Source: an uncultured Clostridia bacterium
GTDB lineage: Bacteria > Bacillota > Clostridia > Oscillospirales > CAG-272
Length of the DNA: 6,674 nt
NCBI GenBank assembly: GCA_947367285.1
Contig: CANBDB010000089.1
Span: 1-6,674 of the forward strand
Direction of reading: 5' to 3'
The notes beneath the pieces are model-generated. The model did not search any database, had not been told where the DNA came from, and worked only from the letters and a program-made list of their open reading frames with translations. The first letter of the stretch is position 1, and the number at the start of each line of letters is the position of its first letter. Positions 6,320 through 6,674 of this stretch are shown piece by piece. Made by a program: the position numbers and the translations under genes.

Positions 6320-6348
6320 ATGATAACATACTTTTGCGGAAAAAGCAA
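6320..6348 (-). promoter_or_regulatory. Likely promoter of the lipoprotein operon
   Basis: On the minus strand TTGCTT (6343-6348) and TATCAT (6320-6325) are 17 bp apart, and TGT before the -10 gives an extended -10 motif. The -10 matches 5 of 6 consensus bases and the -35 matches only TTG. Transcription would start near 6313, giving a leader of about 27 nt before the ATG at 6285. Confidence 0.65.
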
Positions 6349-6358
6349 TTACTTATAT

Positions 6359-6392
6359 AAAAATAAAGGCCACGACTTGTGTGAAGCCGTGG
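6359..6392 (-). terminator. Terminator of the truncated upstream minus-strand gene
   Basis: On the minus strand CCACGGCTT (6384-6392) pairs with AAGTCGTGG (6370-6378), a 9-bp stem with one G-U pair and a 5-nt loop. It is followed by CCTTTATTTTT, with the T-run ending at 6359. It starts 7 nt after the stop codon at 6400-6402 and ends just before the -35 of the lipoprotein promoter. Confidence 0.85.
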
Positions 6393-6399
6393 TTATCAC

Positions 6400-6602
6400 T
6401 TATATCATTGCATCACGCATATTTGCTATAATATCATCTTTGCTTTTTATCTCGTCTAAATCAAATATCTTGGCAAGTTTTTTGCTTTTTACATCGTACT
6501 TATACATTGAGTATACATCTATCACAAACATAAAATTCTTCTCAAAGTCCGTTGTGTTATTGTTTGGCGTATTGGACAAACTAATATAATCAGCAAATAT
6601 AT
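6400..6602 (-). CDS. 3' fragment of an unknown AT-rich gene, cut by contig end
   Basis: An open frame with no start codon at its upstream end enters from the contig end and stops with TAA at 6400-6402, giving the last 66 residues of a protein. The C-terminal part is lysine- and aspartate-rich, with segments such as FMFVIDVYSMYKYDVKSKK and LAKIFDLDEIKSKDDII, and ends in MRDAMI. I recognise no family. Codon bias, the terminator immediately after the stop, and the lack of internal stops support a real gene. Base composition is about 28% GC over 6421-6600 by hand count, far below the roughly 50% sampled in the neighbouring genes. The 5' part is missing because genuine sequence ends at 6602. Confidence 0.75.
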
Positions 6603-6674
6603 CTGTCTCTTATACACATCTGACGCTGCCGACGACTTAATAGGTGTAGATCTCGGTGGTCGCCGTATCATTAA
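6603..6674 (-). other. Illumina Nextera/P5 adapter sequence (assembly artefact)
   Basis: Read as given, the segment is the reverse complement of a complete Nextera i5 adapter. It runs the 19-bp Tn5 mosaic end (6603-6621), the read-1 tail GACGCTGCCGACGA (6622-6635), an 8-base index CTTAATAG (6636-6643; reverse complement CTATTAAG, which I recall as Nextera index S518), and the reverse complement of the 29-base P5 flow-cell sequence (6644-6672). Two further A residues follow. This is read-through from library construction and not genomic DNA. Nothing in it should be annotated biologically. Confidence 0.98.

Noticed and set aside
6286..6348. Longer start for the 236-aa lipoprotein at 6348
   Set aside because: It would begin in the promoter and add charged and hydrophobic residues ahead of a clean signal peptide. 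AGGAG at 6293-6297 supports 6285.
6320..6589. Plus-strand open frame of 89 codons
   Set aside because: It runs across a promoter, a terminator and the opposite strand of the truncated gene, has no ribosome binding site, and looks like AT-rich noise.

Overview
The window reads as a chromosomal piece of a Gram-positive, low-to-mid GC bacterium of the Bacillota, most likely an uncultivated, gut-type member of the Clostridia. The grounds are a tRNA-sensing T-box leader in front of threonyl-tRNA synthetase, strong AGGAG ribosome binding sites, consensus vegetative promoters and a run of small lipoproteins with clostridial-style signal peptides. The last ~72 bases are not genomic: they are an Illumina Nextera/P5 adapter in reverse-complement orientation, so the window ends at an assembly contig end that came from short-read sequencing.

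Layout, left to right. A plus-strand gene for a divergent methylglyoxal-synthase-fold protein (101-535) is followed by a compact T-box leader (about 555-740), with a specifier ACC, the UGGA-containing antiterminator bulge and a competing 12-bp terminator, and then by thrS (774-2711). A hairpin with T-runs on both sides (2724-2749) closes thrS and also closes the convergent minus-strand manganese exporter gene mntP (2753-3334). mntP has its own near-perfect sigma-A promoter. Between mntP and the next operon lies a 111-bp nested palindrome (3408-3518) that I cannot assign to any known element.

From 6348 down to 3534, on the minus strand, there is a self-contained transcription unit: promoter, three consecutive predicted lipoprotein genes (236, 516 and 139 aa) with short gaps, and a terminator. 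None of the three could be assigned to a characterised family. Immediately upstream is the terminator and 3' end of a further minus-strand gene (6400-6602). This fragment is much more AT-rich (about 28% GC by hand count, against about 50% in samples of its neighbours) and is cut off by the adapter.

How they fit together: thrS is controlled by charging of tRNA-Thr, mntP exports Mn2+ and appears to be transcribed from a simple promoter with a leader too short for a Mn2+ riboswitch, and the lipoprotein operon is an envelope cassette of unknown role. I see no defence system, CRISPR array or transposase. The points most worth a second look are a 9-bp helix in the T-box leader that would sequester both the specifier and the antiterminator, the unexplained nested palindrome, the altered catalytic residues of the methylglyoxal-synthase homologue, and the lipoprotein cassette.
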